From Pomphorhynchus laevis (taxonomy: Eukaryota; Acanthocephala; Palaeacanthocephala; Echinorhynchida; Pomphorhynchidae): 64,000 bases of DNA. The stretch lies in assembly GCA_012934845.2 (NCBI GenBank), contig WNNJ02000089.1, forward strand, positions 147,473 through 211,472, given 5' to 3'. The position numbers and the translations under genes are program-made. Shown here piece after piece: positions 28,601 through 43,600 of this stretch (position 1 is its first letter; every line of letters begins with the position of its first letter). The notes beneath the pieces are model-generated. The model saw only the letters and a list, made by a program, of their open reading frames with translations. It was not told the DNA's origin and did not search any database.

Positions 28601-31600
28601 CATATTGATTATTTAGATAAAAGTTAGTTAATTAGTGATCGTTTAATATTATATTTAATATTTTAATATTTATATTCAAATATAAATAATAAGTTTAACG
28701 AATAAACATATTGACGTAACGGTTCGACAAATTAAGTTAACTTTTAAATGTGTAATGTAATCAACAAAATGTATAGAATCGTGAGAAGCAAGTGTCAATT
28801 TAGCAATTCAACTATCTAGAATATACTAATTACATGATTAATAACTATTTTGATATTGCAAATATAAAAATATTATTAATATTATAAATATTATAGAATA
28901 AGCATATTAACTAGCATGATCAAAAATATGTGAAATTTAGTATTCTATAGAATTTGTAGCCTATCAAAAGTAGGCTACAATTAGGAATTGAAGGAATTCT
29001 TAATTAGAAATTCGACTATTTGTTCATTCAGAAAATTCTTAATTATAGTCATTAAATAAAGTAGTCAGTTCAATAAACTGCCGCTGCAAAAGCTGTCGCT
29101 CCCGTATTATGTCTTATGTAAATCAAAGAGTATAATGAGACATATGGGAAAATATCACGACATTCTGAATTGTCACAAATGTTTTGATAAAAAACTGCAA
29201 TTTTTTCTAAATTTCCAAACTTGGCCTGGGCAGTTTTTGTCAATACTGATCATATATTTTATGTAATGCCTGTTGTATAGCAGTGCAGATATCTAATACG
29301 TTTATGAAAATAATATTTAGATCGTTATTATTTTGGAGTTATTAGTTAGATCTAATAACTCCAAAATATTATAGTTATTACTATATAGATCTTAATTTCG
29401 ATATTTTCTCTTGGCCAACAACATCATAATAATTAGCAAATTAATTCAATAAATACCAATTCTAATAGCAATGTTTTTAATTTCATCGAAAAGCTCAAGC
29501 GAATACAATTCTAAATAAAAGTCAAATCAATATTAGCAAATATTAAAAGTCACAAAATACTTGATACATAAGATATTTCGCTTGTGCGCTGCCTGTATCG
29601 CTGCTTTATTGTAAGCATAAAAACGAATAGCATGAAAACCTGACGAAAACAAACAAAGCAGTTTAATTAAAGAATCAATTTAAGAATCGAAACAAAATTA
29701 GCAAAATTACGTTTGTAATTTTATGAAATTGTCGTTATTTTAAAATTTATTTTAAAATCAATTTAAGAATCGGCACAACATTAGAGATATTACGTTTATA
29801 ATTTCATGAAATCGTCGTTATATTAAAATTTATTTTAAAATCAATTTAGAAATCAGAACAACATTAACAAAATTAGGCGTTACGTATTTAATGATAAAAG
29901 ATTAAATTTAAAAAGTTATATTTTCATCAGAAAAGTAGTTTGAATCTTTATTATATTTCTGTAATAAACCCGGGCATGAGAAATTTAATTCAAAAGTTGA
30001 TATTAAATAGATTAAATAGTGATTTGATATTATTTTTTGAATTTGTTAAATGCACTACTAAAATTTTGTCATATATTTTAAGACAATAAAATATTCAATA
30101 ATAACTAGTAATATTTTTATAATAGCTAAAATAATAAAAAATTAAGGGTAAATTAATAAATTAAAATCAATATTTAATAATCCAAAGATTAAGTGCATAT
30201 TTTGTAATTTGAAAATACAATTACTGAAGAGATTTTTTAAATGAAATTGTTAGAAAATATGAAATTTGTTTAAATACTTTTTCCGGAAGCACGCCGACAT
30301 ATTTTTTTGACTAGGGCGATGCACAGATAATAGCAATAGCGGCAACGTTAAAAATAGTGTATTTTCCAGTAGTTTTATAAAATCATTAACAGATTAATTA
30401 CATTAACAGATTAGAAAAAAGTTAATAAACCCAAGATAACAGCAGAACCAATGAAATATTTCGTATCTATATTTGTATATTCGTCATTAAAATTTTCCAT
30501 TTTGGTTTTATAAATTTACAGGAACAAAGAAATTAGTTTTATTTCAAAAATTACAGTATTTCGATAGATACTAAACAAGCTTAATTTTCAAACTTTCGAG
30601 ATATGTGTTTCGATACAAGAAACAAATAATCAAGATTTCAAAACAATAAAACTTGAAATTAAAATAAAATTACTTGGCTTATTATAAATAAATAATCGAA
30701 AACTGGCATCTTAAAATTGAAATCAGTTTTATTATTTGGAATACTATTTTATTTTTTTTATAAAAAGAGGCCTCCTGCTTTTGCAGTGATTTCACTGTTC
30801 TATAAATTTTCAATGTTTGTAAATTTATATTAAATGTAATTTATTTTTACGAAATAAAAAATAATAAATTACAACGACGAATTGTAACATATACAAATAC
30901 CGCAAATAATAAGTTAACATCATAAAAAAATTTCAAATGAACATTCAAATAATTAAAGTCATCACTATTAGACAACTTGAATAAAAAAATAAATTATTGA
31001 TAATTGGTTTTCTATTTTTATATATTTGAGAATTTCGTTAGAATTTATAACATGGCAGTAAGAATTTCGCTACTTAAAGTGTGGTAAATGAAATTTGAAA
31101 TGCCAAAATTAGTTTAATATATTTGACAAAACGACTGTGCATTGTTCAAACCGATTGTTCGAACCGGTCCGAGAACAAAATTGCTATTTTTATAACATTT
31201 ATGATCTCTCCCATATAATGTTCTCAAGTGACACGGAGTGTATGATATATAAAATTATATATATGATATATATGATATATCATATATTACAATATGATAT
31301 ACTATAATATATTATGATATATGATATATATAGTGTATGAACCTTATGATATACAAGGGTCACCCCCCGTGAGATCTGTGTCCAAAAACAAAAGATATTC
31401 ACAATCATGACTTTCAAATAGCGGCAAATTGGTGACAATTTCAATAGTTAATCGTATTCAATTAAATCTACATGTAAGATAATATATATTGTGGTATGTT
31501 ACTAATATTATATTAACTAAAATAAAATAAAAAATAGTCGACATTGAATACAAAATATTTTTATTAATATTAAGATTTAACTAAATGAAGGTTGAAGTAA

Positions 31601-34600
31601 CTAAAACGTCAATGCTGAAGATTAAGTAAGTAAGTAAAAATACCTCAACCTCGAAAAGGCTTAGATTGCGGGTTGTTAAAATTTTAATAATTTAGTCGCT
31701 AATTTGTATATTCAATTATAAATTATTAACAATTAATAATTTATTGAATTTATTTATTATATATAAATTGAATATAAATTAATAAATTTATATATAAATT
31801 ATATAAAATATATAATTTATAATTTATATATAATAATTAATTTATAATTTATAATTATATATTTAAAAATATATAATTTAAAATATATACTTATAATAGA
31901 GCTGGATAACAGCTTAAGCAATACAAATCTGACAGATAGCGAAGACAACATGCAAAATAACAATATAACCTGAAGCAATAACGATCTAAACGATTGACAA
32001 TTGAACAACACATCAACAGGGTCGTATACATCGACACACAATTTTTGACAAAGTATTTCCTCGATAGATACGTTATGTTTTAGAATAGTTGTCGGGAACT
32101 CTGAATTAGTTAGTCGAAAGGAGAAGAAATACTGAATCATAAGCAGGAGAATACAATAGCCAGCGTAGAACGGGGATGACCAAGTAAGTAGCAGCCGTGA
32201 ATTAGGCAAAGTCCATAGAATACATGACCAGATCAGTAAAATATACGATGCCCAACTATAGAAAACGACGCTCCACAGCTGTAACATAAAATAGGTATTA
32301 AAATGAAACTGATAAAGTAAGAAACTTACAATTAAACAAATTAACGAGAAAAGGTAGCTTCTGTATTCTAAGGATAATACGATTTGTCTGAACAGAGCAA
32401 CAAATACTTCAGCTACAAGAGCTAGAAATGTTGACATTTTTGCAGGTAGGAATGAACTATGCGGAGAATAAACAACCTAAAACATTGATCTTATTCAAAT
32501 ATTCGCTAAATTTTCTTAAAATTAAAAATTTACTTAAAGCTTTCAGATTCTCATATTAATACAAATTATCAGGATTCTCATATTAATAGATTAAAATAAA
32601 AAACAGATTAAATAAAATATTATCAGTACAATAATTAGATTAACATGTTACATTTTTTCAAATACAACAAATAATTATAAAATACAATTAAAATATAATA
32701 AATATAATAATTATATAATTATATAATAATATAATATATTATTAAAATGATATTATATATTATATTTATTATAAAAAATGTAATAATTAAATTTGCAAAA
32801 CATGAAATTTGACAAATACAAAAAAAACTAATTATATATTAATTACTAATAATAAATATATCAGTTATATGTTTTTAATGCCAATGTAGCCATCTTATCT
32901 TTAAACAGTACAAAATGTTCTTATAAATATTGAAATTTATAAAAATCAACAATTTCCTATTTAAACTCAACGTGAATCGATTCAATCTAAAGGTCCAATG
33001 AAAATTGGACCTTTAGTAATAATAATAATTTCACTCTCTTCACTAATTAAATATAATTTAAAATTAGTGAACAATCAATTTTATAATATATTTTTTTTGA
33101 AGTTGAACAAATTTGTTTTTCGCATTTTAAGAATTGAAAAAAATATTGATCATATTTTAGCTGCTGACTAATTTAATTCTCCGTTATCAGTAAGCGAGAA
33201 AAGTTATCATGACGAAGCGTTTATTAATTAAACTCACGAATATACGACCAAACTGCACGCAGCCCAAATACAATTATTGCAATAAACATATTTCATACTA
33301 AATGATAACGTTATAATTTATGGGTGAGCAAATGTCTTACTACTTTCTCGCAGTAATGAAGATCAATTTAAACAAATACATCAAAGTTTTAAAGCTTACA
33401 CTCTTTGCTTTCAATATCTTTGGATTTTAGTTATTTAACATTTGATGTATAAAACTTCACATTTATTATCAAAATAATCCGAGAACAATTTATTGGTTCG
33501 ATATATTTATTCGTCACTAAACGTGACCTGGTGTAGATTTATCTATCCCTCTGAGATTTAACGCAATATATATAATTTTATATAAATTAATATACAAATA
33601 TATATTAATATACATAAAACATAAATATATAAATTTAATATCATTTATTTGGATATAGTAGATAACGACAAAAATCAACAGAGAAAATAACCTCCTCTTG
33701 TGGTGTTATATCAGGAGCCAAACGACGATTCCGAATCTACAATATGAAAAAATATAAATCTTTAAATAAAAATTTATTCGATATGAATTACCCGTTTACT
33801 GATACGCTTGGATAAAGAAAGAACAATGTGCAAAAATAGTAGCAATGGATTCAACAAAATTAAGTTAGTAGGTAAATGACTTGATGCCATAGTAATCCGT
33901 CCATTAGTATAACAATCTGATTTAACGATTTGCCACAAACCCAAAAGTCTAAAATCAATGTTTCGCCCTTAGTAAGGTAGGCATTACAATTGAAAAAAAA
34001 AACTTCAAGACTATAAAATTTTAACATTTTTAATTCTTTAAAATTTTAATTATTAAAGTAATTTATAAATTATTAAAATAATTAAAATTAATAATAATTA
34101 ATTATTAATAATTATTTAATTATTATTAAATAATTAAATAATATACTTATTTTTGTACCACCTTTTATTGATATGAAAGTATTTACAAAAATGATACTTT
34201 ATAAGATAAATCAATGAAACGTTTTTATAAATAAACATTTTTGTTATTTAAAATTAATCACTTGATAACTTGATTTGATCTAAAATACGATCCTGATTAC
34301 TGACACTCGCAATCAAATTTATATTCGTTTACGACGCTTGGATTTTAAAGTAATTTCAGAATTAAAATAAATGAATGATTACAATAATTTAATAATTAAT
34401 TAAATAAAATATATTTTATTAAAAATAATTTTGTATTCAATGCTAAATAAAAAAGGTATTTAAAGAATACCTTTTTAAATTTAAAAAGCTATTTATTTTC
34501 TTACTTAAAAATGACTTTATTTAAACTTAAGAACTTTTAAATTTAAATTTACATAATTTAATCATATATTAATTAATACAATAAATAATTTACGTTTTAT

Positions 34601-37600
34601 TATATAAAATCATTATATAATCAAGTATTTTTATATCTAGAAATAAAAACGCTCGTTAATCATATTACCAAAAAAAAACAGAAAAACGCAAAATCAAAAT
34701 ATTTACCTGACCCAAAACAAATCTGGCTTAAATTTCTCGTATACCGTTTGCAGCTGGTACAAATAATTTATAAAAATGCTTGAACTAATGTACACTATTA
34801 GGAATAACCGGTATCGAAATCGACAGCGAACCAGGGAATATAAGTAAAAGTACAAAATCGGAATGCAAACAAGTGGCAAATTCAGCAGCGATGGGGAAGA
34901 TAAACCGAGTAAAAGACAAGTCACCAGTTCGAATGTTGCGCTACTTATGTACAGATGTTTAAATATATTCGAACTTGAGTATTGCTCTGTCCTTTTCCAT
35001 GGTTTAAAAGTAAGCCAGCATATGGCAAAGCTTGTAAAACCGATAAATACAAATAAGTCCAACGAAGCAAGACGAATTTTGGCATCTCGATAAAATAAAT
35101 CGAGGCTAAATGTTTTAATTAATAAGTAAAATACGAGTAAAAGATGTTATAATTAATTTTGATGAAATTTTCAAAGGATGTTTACGAAAAATTTAATTTT
35201 TGTAATTTACAAAAATGCGAGTTTTTCGCAATTGACAAGAAATAGCGAAAAACCGAGTAGATACCTAAAATAACACTTTTCCGTAAACATGTACACTATG
35301 TGATGAAATAAATTAACTGAATAGTAAGTGACACCTTCTCTGATGTAAACTTAACTTCTTTAAAGATAAATGCAAAGTTAAAATCATAGATTTTACCTCT
35401 TATTCAAAAACGTTTAATTAAAACTAAAAAGAATAGTTTGAACCTCGTATTTAAAAAAGTTTAATACAAAGTTAAAAATGGCTTAAACTTAAAAAGAATA
35501 GCTTTAATCTTATATTAAAAGGTTTAATACTAAGTTATAAGAATAGTCTGAACATCGTATATTAAAAGGTAAATACAAAGTTAAATACGAAATTAAAATA
35601 GCTTAAATCTGAAATTAAAAAGTTTAATACTAAGTTAAAAGAATAGTTTAAAAGTCGTATATAAAAAGTTATATACGAAGTTAAAATAGCTTTAATCTTA
35701 TATTAAAAAGTTTAATACTAAGTTAAAAGAAAAACTCAAACTTTGTATTTAAAAAGTCAAATACAAAGTTAAAAGAATAGCTTTAATCTTATATTAAAAA
35801 ATTTAATACTAAGTTAAAAAATAGTTTAAACGTCGTATATAAAAGTTATATACGAAGTTAAAATAGCTTTAATCTTATATTAAAAAGTTTAATACTAAGT
35901 TAAAAAAAACTCAAACGTTGTATTTAAAAATGTTAAATGTAAGGCGAAAAGAATAGCTTTAATCTTATATTTAAAAGTTTAATACTAATTCAGAAGAAAA
36001 ACTCAAACTTTATATTCAAAAAGTTAAAAGAATAGCTTTAATCTTATATTAAAAATTTTTATACTAAGTTAAAAGAATAGTTTAAACGTCGTATATAAAA
36101 AGTTATAAATGAAGTTAAAATAGCTTTAATCTTATATTAAAAAGTTTAATACTAAGCTAAAAGAAAAACTTAAACTTTGTATTTAAAAAGTCAAATACGA
36201 AGTTAAAATAGATTTAATCTTATATTAAAAAGTTAAATACGAAGTTAAAAGAATATCTTTGATCTTATATTAAAAGGTTAATACTAAGTTAAAAAAACTC
36301 AAACTTTGTATTTAATAAGTCAAATACAAAGTCTGTATTATTCTTAAACTGTATTCATTACTAAAACGAGTTAAAATCATTTAATGGTTTTCAATAACTT
36401 AAAATTAAAATTTCAATACTAACCGCTGAAATCCAATCTCCTTCAAGTGAATATATGATGGGGAACCTGAATGGATTTGCAAACAGACGTTTTACAGTCA
36501 ATATAATTAGATGAGCTTACAATTTCTAAATAAATCATTGTACGTTGTTTTTTCGAGATAGGCAAATAATTGAATCGACAGTTGTGCCAAAGAACAGATA
36601 CCAGAGTAAACAGAAATGACACAAAGAAACTTTCCGAATCTTAATGCTAAAGAATAACAAAATAATAATTTAAGAGTAAACAGTAAATGAGTATTAGATG
36701 TGTATTATTTCGCGAAATAATCACGAAATTATAAATTTCCGATACTTAAAATTTAGTATTTAAGTATTGAATATTAAGTATTTGAGTATGTAAATATTTT
36801 AGGCATTTTCCAAATAAAATTGTCTGAAGATATTTCTGTTCCAAATAGTTCAATTATTATATCGGAAATAGATTATTTTGCAATAGCAAAATTGCTTGAA
36901 ATTATTTTCCAGAGGAGACTGACATATTTTAACTGGATATTGAACAATATGCTTTTTGCTAATCGACGAAAGCGCTTAAATCTAATAAAATTTAACAAAT
37001 TTGTTAATGAAATTTATTAATAAAATTTATACAAAAACCTGACAAAGATTATTTGCATAAAAGGTCATTTGTAAAGCACATTAAAGTTATAATAAATTAA
37101 TTTATAAATTAATTAATTGATATATTAATAAATTAATTAATTGATTTTATTAATTTATTTTATTTATAAAAAATACTTTGACTCTTAATTAACATGTTCA
37201 GTGTCTTTCTTCACAAGTTTTTTAGGTACATCGTTTTACCTTCACACCGTTTTGCTTCTATTGATAGCCATATTCACTTCTGGTGAAAAAGTGAATAGGA
37301 GCATCATTTTTTCTCTTTCAAATTTTATATCTACATAAATATTAAATTCAAAATTTGAAATTTGAAAAAATTTTAAATAAAAAATAATTTTAATAATTTT
37401 ATTTTCTGTTGAATAAAATTACTTATGAAAGAAATTACAAATTATTTTTGCCCATCCAATTACAACCCTGACGTATCTACGAATTTCAAAAGAAAAATTT
37501 ATTACATAAATTATGCCCATGGGTAAACCTTTTTTATACGTCCTTTGTATAATATTATCCTTTATCCTTTATATCATATTATCCTATTATCCTTTATATA

Positions 37601-40600
37601 ATACGTCTTTGCGTAAGCCTTTTTAGTGAAATAGAAAAGTAATAATTAAAATCTTGTATTTAATTAAAGATTACTTGTAGTTAATTCTAAAGTTCGTATT
37701 GTAGTCGACTGTTTTTAAAGGCCCTGGCTTGCCGTTGTTACTATATCAATAATACACTTGCCCAGTTTTTGTCGACAAGATAATCGTTAAATCTTATGTA
37801 AATGGCTACGAAAATATCTCATACCGTTTTGATTTTCCAAAAAATGTTTGTCTATAAATAACGGCCTTTTCAACAAGTTTCGAATAATCAAGTGTCTATG
37901 ATTTCATCAAACCTTTTTAGTTGATTTAGAATAACCCAACCGACATTTTTATAAAATAATATTTTATATTATTCTATATTTGGCACAATAATTTAATTAT
38001 AAAAATTTGGGCATTAAAATAAAAAGGCCAAAAAAGGCTTCAAATATAAAGCCGAATATATTTGAAGTATATATATTTATATTTTATATTTTATATATTT
38101 ATATATATATTTATATTTGAAGTATATATATTTATATTTTATATTTTATATATTTATATTATATATATTTATATTTTATACAAATATATATTTATATATT
38201 TATATTTGAACCCCCCAAAGGGGACTTTAAATATAAAGCCGAATATATTTGAAGTATATATATTTATATTTTATATTTTATATATTTATATTATATATAT
38301 ATTTATATTTTATATAAATATATATTTATATTTGAACCCCCAAAGGGGGCTTTAAATATAAAGCCTAAATCGGGCTTCAAATATAAAGCCTAAAGGGGGC
38401 TTCAAATAAGAAGCCTCCTTTTTAAAATATAATTTACAAAAATAAAATTTTTCTATCAATAGAAAAATTTAAATAAGGATACTATTAAATGTAAAAAATG
38501 CTAAAATTATTTAAAAAAAAAACAAAATTATTCAATGATCACATGTGATTACCAAAGTGTTATGCGAATAGCACAACACATAGAGACTTCACTGTTTAAG
38601 GAAATATTTATCGAATATTTATTGAAACGAATATATTTTAATTTGGTTTGAAATACACTTTATGAATTAATCGACCCGTCACTTACAGAAAATTGTATTT
38701 AATTGTAATATAAATAAAACATAAAATGGTATAAATTAAAATATTAAACACCATTTGATATTTTCTAAAGTATATTTCCTAAGTAATTAATGATTACATT
38801 GAGCAACATCCTCAAATACGTCAATTTTTCAATTAACAAGTAAATTATTATTGTTATTGTACATTTATAATTATTGCGTTATTATAAAAAATATGCATTG
38901 ACATATTTAAAATTACTTTTTATATATTAAATAACACAAGCTATAAATAAAAAAATGACTATTGAATTTTAGAATGTCATAAATTATTTCATATTATTTA
39001 ACATATTTCAAGTTCATTAAAGTAATTTTGTTAATTTGTATTTTTTTGATTTCCTAAAAAATATGATTTGCATATTAAATGTTATGTTTAAGTATAGACA
39101 TAAGATGTATGCATGCGTCACTATTTAACTTAACTAAGTTCTAAACAATTAAAAAATGACGTGCTCGCTAACATCAAAACCAGTTGTCATATCATAATTT
39201 TGCCATAAAAAATTCGTATAAATATTTGTCAGAAGAAAATAATTTTATAAATAAATTAGTAATATTAAGCTGGAAAGGAATATTTCCAGCTTCTATGCTG
39301 AAACTAGTTTTATTTATCAGATCAGTTTACCAAAATTGATTAATTATTAATTCATGTTCGAAATTAAAAATTACATTTTACCCTTAAATAATTAATTATT
39401 AATTTAATTATTAATTAATGTTTAATGTTTAATTAAAAAACAGTTTTAATTCATTTAATTAATTACATTTTACCGTTAAAATTTAAAACTTTTGTAAAAC
39501 TGTGTAGTCAGACACTAAATTGCTGAATTTAAGACAGTTTTTAAGCCTTTTCTTTAGATTTATCAAGTCTTTCTAAAGTATTTGTATTAATTCTTAATAA
39601 TAATAGGACTTTATTAATAAAAATACATAAATGGAAGTGTAGTTTAACAAGAAGTCCGTTAAAAAAAGTCAGTCAACAGAAAAAATAGGTCAACAATTTC
39701 TTTGTCTTCTTCCTATTAAGGCCAAAATCAATGGGGATCTAAGTCCCCCAACCAATCCCGCACGCCGCTTTCCGATTGAACCACCCGGGGTCTTTCATCC
39801 CCTGAAGAATCTAATCGGTGCGGACGATGTTGGGTAAACGAGAGACGAGGAGCTTAAGAAACCTTAGCCTTTGCTCTGGGGGACGTCTTCTTAAGAAGAA
39901 GACTAATCCGAGATAGCCCAGGTACCCCAAAGGCACACCTGGGTTTTCCCATTCAACGACAGATGCTGGGCCCGTTTCAGAGCCCACCTAGCTTTCTTCA
40001 GGATACGTTTGAGTCTATCCAGGTCGGCTTTCGCCGACCAGTTCGCCGACACGGTGAACCCCAGGTATTTTACTCAACTTGTGAAGACAGGGAGTGGTTC
40101 GGAGGCAAATATGGAGGAGAGCATAGAGAGTGCTAGTCTCTTAAGTTTTTTCTTGGTCGCAGGGGAGCCATGAAAGACAACCACCTGCGATTTAGCGGAG
40201 TTTAGAACAAGGTTGGATCTAGGCAACTGGTCTTTTAATCTTAAAAAGAAGCGGCTGATGTCCGAGACTACGTCTTTGCACCTGCGTCCAGTGAACAGGG
40301 CTGTGGTGTCATCAGCGTACACCACTAGACGTTGTTCACGTTTAAATATTTTAAATAGAATAATTTAAGCAGCAAGATATAAGATTGGAGAAAGTAGTAA
40401 ACCTTGAGGCACACCCGTAATAGGGTAGAACTGACGCGCATCAGGGTCGTCATCATAATAAAATCGCTTGGTGTACAGCAGTATCTCCACCCTGTTAACA
40501 ATTCTCACAGGCAACCCGAGGGACCTGAGAGAAGAGATAACAAAGGGAATGGAGATGCGGTCAAATGCAGCGGAAAAATCAAGGAAAACTGCCACAGCTA

Positions 40601-43600
40601 GCTGATGACTGTTCTCCTGACAAAACCGATGCACTTCACCAACTGCTGAATGGACCGAGCGACCTTTGACAAACCCATGGAAACCAGGTGGGATTAAATT
40701 TCGCCTAATCAGATGATCGCGGATTCTACGCGCAAGCGCTTTTTCGTAGATCGATACGAGGGAATTTTGAATCGAAATGGGCCGCAGGTCTTTAGGACAA
40801 GAGACCGGAAACTTTTTTGGAATAAAAATTCTCTTGCTAATGTTGATGCCGGCTACATCGAATGGGGTGGCTAATAGCATTGTGATGGCCACCTCACTTC
40901 TTTGATCGGTTGTCAAAAGCTGACAGACACGAGAAGAGATTAGAGCGACGGTTTTGGAGGTGCTTGGAAGAGGCCGCCTGGCGTTGAGAATATCTGTGAC
41001 AGATAAGTCTCTACTCCTGAAGTCTCCCCAAGGCGGGATTGGTTGCGGAGATTGAGTGGCTCCATAGTTGTGTAAGGCAAGTGACTCTTCTAAAACTTTA
41101 TCAAGGCCAATTCGACCGATTCAACCCAAGGCCCTATCCCTCCAACAAGCAAACTTCTCCTTCTTGAAAATCTTCCAAAAGGAAGACTGAGAAGGGTTAA
41201 GACGAGCAATGCTCGCCCTATCCCTACTCAGCTGGAACCAATATCTGGTGCGCCAGTATTCATTCGAGAGAGTCTGTCTGGCGGAAGAAGAGAGATTAGG
41301 GAGGTTCAGTAGTTTTGCTAGAAACTTGAGTTTCGTCGGAGTGGGATTGAAAATGCGACCTATATAGGTTGTCGAAAGCAACGCGGTAGCTTGCGAGGAG
41401 AGGTAGGAATTAAATTCGGTCAAATTCTCATTACCAATTCGGGGGAAGCGTTGGATAGCAGCTTGGAAGAAAGCCACTCTGATCGGGTCAAAGTAGAATC
41501 TTCTCTGAAGCAGCGTATCCTCTTCTATCCGCCAGCGAATTAGATCATGAGATGTAGACAGATGCTGTCGCGACTGTTCCGTACAGAAGGGTTTTAACAA
41601 CCATCTCTCGTGGAGCAGTAATAAGTCGAGGAGTGAATTCGTTGATGTGCAATGAAAGATAGGGGACGGTGGTTTGTGAATAAGATAACCGTTCCTGGCT
41701 CTGCGGAGAGCAGCATTAATCCAACGACCAGTTCTGTCGTTGAAGTCACCTAGTACAATGTCATAGCCGCTATCGATAATACCATCCAGAAGGTCACGGT
41801 TCTTGTGAATCTCTCCTGGACGAATGAAGACGTTGGCTAGACTGAGGCGTTTACCGTTCTTAACGAGTGAAACTACTAGACAAGACAGGGCAGGACAAGA
41901 GTAATTTAGCAAGAGGGAGGACCTTAAAGAGCATTTAACTAAGGTCAAGAGTCCTTGAGATGAAGAGGAGTGAGGTGGGGTTATGTACGGAGTATAGTGG
42001 GAATATACATGCTTAGGGATAAATTGAGTAATGTCCTGGGGGAGACGGATAGACCGCGTCTCCTGGAGGACTATAACATCTGTGTCTCTACCAGATAAAA
42101 GTCTAAGGGCAGAAGCACCTCCCGAATTCCACTGAAAAATATTCAGTGAAAAAGGCTCAGGTTTACTCACCATTGTGTTAAATTAGTTGGGCTAAATTAG
42201 TTGGAAGGGGGATGCCAACCTAGACAGAGCTAGGTGCAGGAGGGTTACCCTCACTGCCACTAGCCCCGTCGCGGGTCGTACCCCCAGGGCAATATCTTCA
42301 TTTCCCAGAGAAGCCTTCTTATCCTTGATCATCTTCCCCACCTTGGGGGTGGGACTGTTCTGGCCGAAGCCCCCTCTTCTTGGAGTGGGGGGGGTTAAGC
42401 TCGTTAGGCAAGGGGGCAGCTGTTGTCCCTACAAAAGAGGATAGCAGAGGTCCAATCATTGTTTGAAATTGCGAAAAAATTACTCGTTTCTGGTTATCAA
42501 GAAGTTGAATGATGTCAGCGTTTGACATCCGGTCGGCTGGTGAACCAGCAGCAGAGGCGTAGTTGATCGGGGTTCTAGGCTTAACAAACAGTTGTTTATA
42601 TTCTTTAAATATTTTGCAGCGCCTTGACCAGGCCGGATGTTCCCCTCCACAATTAGCGCAAGAGGGGGAGGCCTGACATCTTTCCCCTTTTAAAGCATAC
42701 TGACAATCCCCAGCACCACAAACACCGCATACCAAGGCCTTGCTGCATGTAGAGTACCAGTGGCCCCAGGCATGGCACTTGTTACAGTGTGGGAATGTGA
42801 GTCGGTCTTCGTCAATTAGAGTGAATCCTAAGTTAAAACCTAGGAAAGGATTCGCTGACGATTTAGAAAGAAGCAGACCGGAATCAAGATCTGTATTTGC
42901 AAAAGCCACTGGGGAGGGTCGCCCCCTTACCTAGGACTTGCCTCACTGATTGGAGGATATACAATTTTTTCAGGGTTATCAAATCTTCTTCTGTTAGAAA
43001 CAATGGAAAATTAGATATTTTAAGTGAGCACTGAAGGGGTTTCAACGTTATGGAACCAGAGTCCAAAAGGTGCTTGTCAAAATAATCATTGTATTTCTTT
43101 AATAAAGAGGCATTCGGGAAGGAAACTCTTACAGTATTGTCCAAAATCTTCACTGGATTGAACAGCACCATGTTTGGATGAATTGATACAAGCTTTCGCA
43201 AAAAGGTTGAGAAGAGATTGTTTCTCTATTGTTTTTTTGAATTGATGATGCACAGGTTAGCTAATTTTGGAATCGGGGGTAGCAGCCCCTTATCTGCATT
43301 TAATAAACACGAAACATCACTAACCTGATTAAAATTGTCTCCAGTAGACGAAAGAATTGAACCAGATCGTTCATTACTACCATATTTCATTGTAAAATCA
43401 CCAAAAGTTGTAGAGCTTTGAAGCTCCGATAGCGTTTTAGCATTCATTTCTGAAATTCTGATTGAATTCTTGGATCTACTCAATCCATGAATATTTTGTT
43501 TTTATTTTATGTTTTTCGTTTATTCAATGGTTGACCGAAAAATGCTGACATCCCACTTCACTCAACTCATTGTATTCTATCCACAAATCTTCAAACCAAT

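Larger units (their letters stand above)
39700..43490 (-). mobile_element. LINE family C, ORF1 plus EN/RT, decayed
   Basis: On the minus strand, from right to left: an ORF1 region with zinc knuckles, an apurinic-type endonuclease ORF, an RT with FLDFSAAFDRI and VYADDTTALF, and a GC-rich 3' part ending near 39700. The layout is that of a two-ORF non-LTR retrotransposon of the Jockey/I group. It sits in the same strand sense as Piezo, inside intron 2, and is disrupted by several frame changes. Confidence 0.85.

Noticed and set aside
35350-36340. CRISPR-like array
   Set aside because: The units are AT-rich, degenerate and directly adjoining, with no regular unique spacers; this is a minisatellite in an animal intron.
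36820-37020. 66-codon plus-strand open frame as a small gene
   Set aside because: No recognisable motif, low-complexity composition and no supporting context in the Piezo intron.
38062-38355. 97-codon open frame rich in Tyr/Ile/Phe
   Set aside because: It is a translation of the TATATTT array, not a gene.
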